From contig JAUWHQ010000034.1 in assembly GCA_030605805.1 (NCBI GenBank), forward strand, positions 1-17,174: 17,174 bases of DNA, written 5' to 3'. The notes under the pieces were generated by a model. That model made no database searches, was not told the origin of the DNA, and worked only from the letters and a program-made list of their open reading frames with translations. A program made the position numbers and the translations under genes. This DNA comes from Methanosarcinales archaeon (GTDB lineage Archaea > Halobacteriota > Methanosarcinia > Methanosarcinales > Methanogasteraceae). This document shows positions 15,559 to 17,174 of this stretch, in pieces; position 1 is the first letter of the stretch; each line of letters begins with the position of its first letter.

Positions 15559-15701
15559 AACAGTAGTGCGGCGAATACGTCTACTTCGTCGTACTCCGGG
15601 TTTGTGTCTGCCTTAAGTTCGTCTGCACGGTTGATCGCTCTGGTTTCGTCCGTGTATGCTTCAGCGAGGATTGGTTTGATGTCTTCTATGCTTTTATTCA
15701 C
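15555..15701 (-). CDS. Small 48-residue protein, unidentified
   Basis: From GTG 15699-15701 the frame reads MNKSIEDIKPILAEAYTDET, with the remainder RAINRADELKADTNPEYDEV and DVFAALLL. GGTAGGGGA lies about nine bases upstream. It fills the gap between the AlbA_2 gene (stop 15729) and the MNT gene, on the same strand, and its acidic, helical composition resembles small antitoxin or adaptor proteins. The opening 'IEDIKPILAE' also recalls the N-terminal helix of many MNT proteins, so a truncated MNT duplicate is the main alternative. No domain is recognised. Confidence 0.5.
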   Translation of the reverse strand: MNKSIEDIKPILAEAYTDETRAINRADELKADTNPEYDEVDVFAALLL

Positions 15702-15728
15702 TTTTGTATTCCCCTACCATTGTTTTCA

Positions 15729-17159
15729 TCATTTCCGGATATCCTCATTGAGTCGTTTCTGAGTCGTTTCTGAGTCGTTTGAGCCCTTTAGTACGTATAC
15801 CGTGCCGCGCCCAGTACGCCCATGTCTTTCGATGATTCCTCGTTTAACAAGCGCTGATAGTTCCCTTGCGGCTGTCGATCTTGATACTCCATTTAATTTC
15901 TGATACTCCCCATTAGTTATCTTCTTATTCACTTTCAGGTGCATTACCGCTTTCACCTGGTTGGTGTTTAATCCTATGTGCTTAAGATATTCCTCGGAAA
16001 GTATGTCTTTTCTAAAGGTGATAACAAAACTCGTTCCGGTCTCTCTGAACTCTGGTTCGGGTAGTCCGTATTCCGCACATTCTCGAATGATTCTGTTCGT
16101 GCCAGTCCCCCAATTTTCGATGTATCCTGAGAGGAAGAACGGTCTGGCAATGAGTGGATTCGGAGGTATCGATTCATGTTCGCTCCTCAACTTATCCACT
16201 GTCATTCCTGGCGGCAACTTGCCCGGACTCCATATCTCCAGTCTGTCATCAAATATACGAACCTGAACATTAGAGGTCTCTCCGTAATCGCGGTGACATA
16301 TCGCGTTGATTATCCCTTCCCTGATCGCTGGTAGGGGATACTCCCAGCGTTCTATCCTTTCGGGCTTATCTCTGATTTCCACTTCCATCTTCAGGTTCTT
16401 CCTGATGGAATTCATGAGATCGTCAACCTGAGCGATTATGTCTCCACCGATGACATCAAAATCCTCGAACTCTAACGGTTCCGTTCCCTTGAAACGCCCA
16501 CATCTCACCGCAGATTGCACGATATATCGCTCCGGCTCTTTTCCGAACAGTAATATGGCAGCGATCGTCACACCTTCCTGATTGACGAGACCCATCTTTG
16601 TTAAGAACTCGTTCGTGTTGTGCACTTCGATAGTCCAGCCGCGCCGCTCTTTTGCTTGTTCCACGAATTTACTGACACTGCTGGAACTAATATCGTCAAT
16701 GGTTGCGCCTTTGACAATCTGGGTAGAGTAGCAGTAGCCAACACCAAACCGGGAAAGTTCTCTGATCTCACCACTCGTCAACCTCTGATTGGTCTTCCCC
16801 ACTCTTTTAAACGCCCTATCAAAAGCAAAGACCGGCTTAATCGGACTTTTTGCAACTTCGATTGTGATAATCTTCTTCGTGTCGTGTTCCTCAACTACTA
16901 TCGATGGGAATAATGGTGGGTCGGTGTTCCTCTTGATCTCGTTTGCCAGATTCTCAATAGTGTTTCTGCCGATGTCTACGCCTTTTATCTGCCCTTCATC
17001 ACCTACACCTACGAAAACTCTCCCTCCTTCGCCGTTCGAAAACGCGGACAGTGTTTCGAGTATCTGTTTCAGTTCGGCGAGGGATGACTTGAACTCAACG
17101 GTTTCGGATTCGGCTGTGTGCGGGGTATTTGGGACGTCGGCGAGGTTAGGGGGGTGCAT
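15729..17159 (-). CDS. AlbA_2 (Schlafen-like AAA_4) / GHKL ATPase / winged-helix protein
   Basis: 476 residues, a complete member of the family often annotated as ATP-dependent DNA helicase-like or transcriptional regulator. Residues ~15-125 are the AlbA_2 domain (SETVEFKSSLAELKQ, LSAFSNGEGGRVFVGVGDE). Residues ~270-390 are a GHKL-type ATP-binding domain (HATPase_c_4), with INAICHRDY around Asn285-Tyr292, LEIWSPGKLPPG and GYIENWGTGTNRI. Residues ~400-460 are a winged helix with a basic tip (RSTAARELSALVKRGIIERHGRTG). Such proteins occur next to toxin-antitoxin and defence genes, but their role is mostly unknown. The start ATG 17157-17159 falls in the 23-bp repeat. The last codons come from an 11-bp tandem repeat, so the C-terminus is prone to change. 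Confidence 0.88.
   Translation of the reverse strand: MHPPNLADVPNTPHTAESETVEFKSSLAELKQILETLSAFSNGEGGRVFVGVGDEGQIKGVDIGRNTIENLANEIKRNTDPPLFPSIVVEEHDTKKIITIEVAKSPIKPVFAFDRAFKRVGKTNQRLTSGEIRELSRFGVGYCYSTQIVKGATIDDISSSSVSKFVEQAKERRGWTIEVHNTNEFLTKMGLVNQEGVTIAAILLFGKEPERYIVQSAVRCGRFKGTEPLEFEDFDVIGGDIIAQVDDLMNSIRKNLKMEVEIRDKPERIERWEYPLPAIREGIINAICHRDYGETSNVQVRIFDDRLEIWSPGKLPPGMTVDKLRSEHESIPPNPLIARPFFLSGYIENWGTGTNRIIRECAEYGLPEPEFRETGTSFVITFRKDILSEEYLKHIGLNTNQVKAVMHLKVNKKITNGEYQKLNGVSRSTAARELSALVKRGIIERHGRTGRGTVYVLKGSNDSETTQKRLNEDIRK
15750..15780. repeat. 11-bp tandem repeat at the 3' end of the AlbA_2 gene
   Basis: GAGTCGTTTCT at 15750 and 15761 and a partial third copy (GAGTCGTTT) at 15772. As the unit is not a multiple of three, it is read in all three frames on the minus strand (NDSETTQKRLNE), and slippage by one unit would change the C-terminal tail and stop. 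Confidence 0.8.
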
Positions 17160-17172
17160 GGTTTAGTTCTAC
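17150..17172 (-). repeat. 23-bp start-region repeat, copy at the AlbA_2 gene
   Basis: Minus strand GTAGAACTAAACC followed by ATGCACCCCC; the ATG is the AlbA_2 start. Differs from the MNT copy at one base. It reaches the edge of the window, so any longer match upstream cannot be seen. Confidence 0.8.
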
Positions 17173-17174
17173 TT

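Overview
The window looks like a piece of a euryarchaeal chromosome, most likely a methanogen or methane oxidiser near the Methanosarcinales/ANME groups. The reasons are the company of genes (a ChlID-CobN chelatase pair of archaeal type, a UPF0280 protein, an archaeal A24 prepilin peptidase, a MEMO-family protein, archaeal ATPase and acylphosphatase remnants, a dockerin protein) and archaeal TATA-like elements instead of -10/-35 boxes. The assignment to a group is inference; no rRNA gene is present.

Layout. (1) 1-3252: the 3' part of a secreted-type metallophosphoesterase with a C-terminal dockerin, then two decayed genes (N-terminus of an archaeal AAA ATPase on +, N-terminus of an acylphosphatase on -), then an MFS transporter on -. 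(2) 3253-5161: a stretch without a convincing gene, a winged-helix regulator with a duplicated N-terminal module, an IS110-type transposase remnant, and what looks like the last codons of an ABC-transporter substrate-binding protein. (3) 5162-11410: the core of the window, a tightly coupled pair encoding a fused ChlI-ChlD AAA+/VWA ATPase and a CobN/BchH-type metal chelatase large subunit, followed by a frameshifted and truncated FecCD/BtuC-type permease and an IS481-like transposase remnant. (4) 11444-12957: UPF0280 protein and A24 prepilin peptidase, joined by a 4-base ATGA overlap. (5) 12958-13754: a noncoding accessory stretch with direct repeats, hairpins, a promoter-like element framed by an inverted repeat, an orphan C-terminal reading-frame fragment and a CGCAAAGA repeat cluster. 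(6) 13755-17159, all on -: MEMO-family protein, then (upstream of it) a cassette read in the order AlbA_2/GHKL/winged-helix protein, 48-aa ORF, MNT nucleotidyltransferase, HEPN protein broken by two frameshifts.

How they work together. The ChlID ATPase and CobN should form an ATP-driven chelatase that inserts a metal (cobalt, or another divalent ion) into a tetrapyrrole. The flanking transporter fragments suggest it once sat in an operon with an ABC importer for a metal complex or corrinoid; both visible transporter genes are now broken next to transposase debris while the chelatase genes are intact. The 14.6-17.2 kb cassette resembles a toxin-antitoxin or defence module (HEPN toxin with MntA-like antitoxin). 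Its most notable details are a HEPN frame interrupted in a seven-base homopolymer, and a 23-bp sequence shared around the start codons of two unrelated genes.
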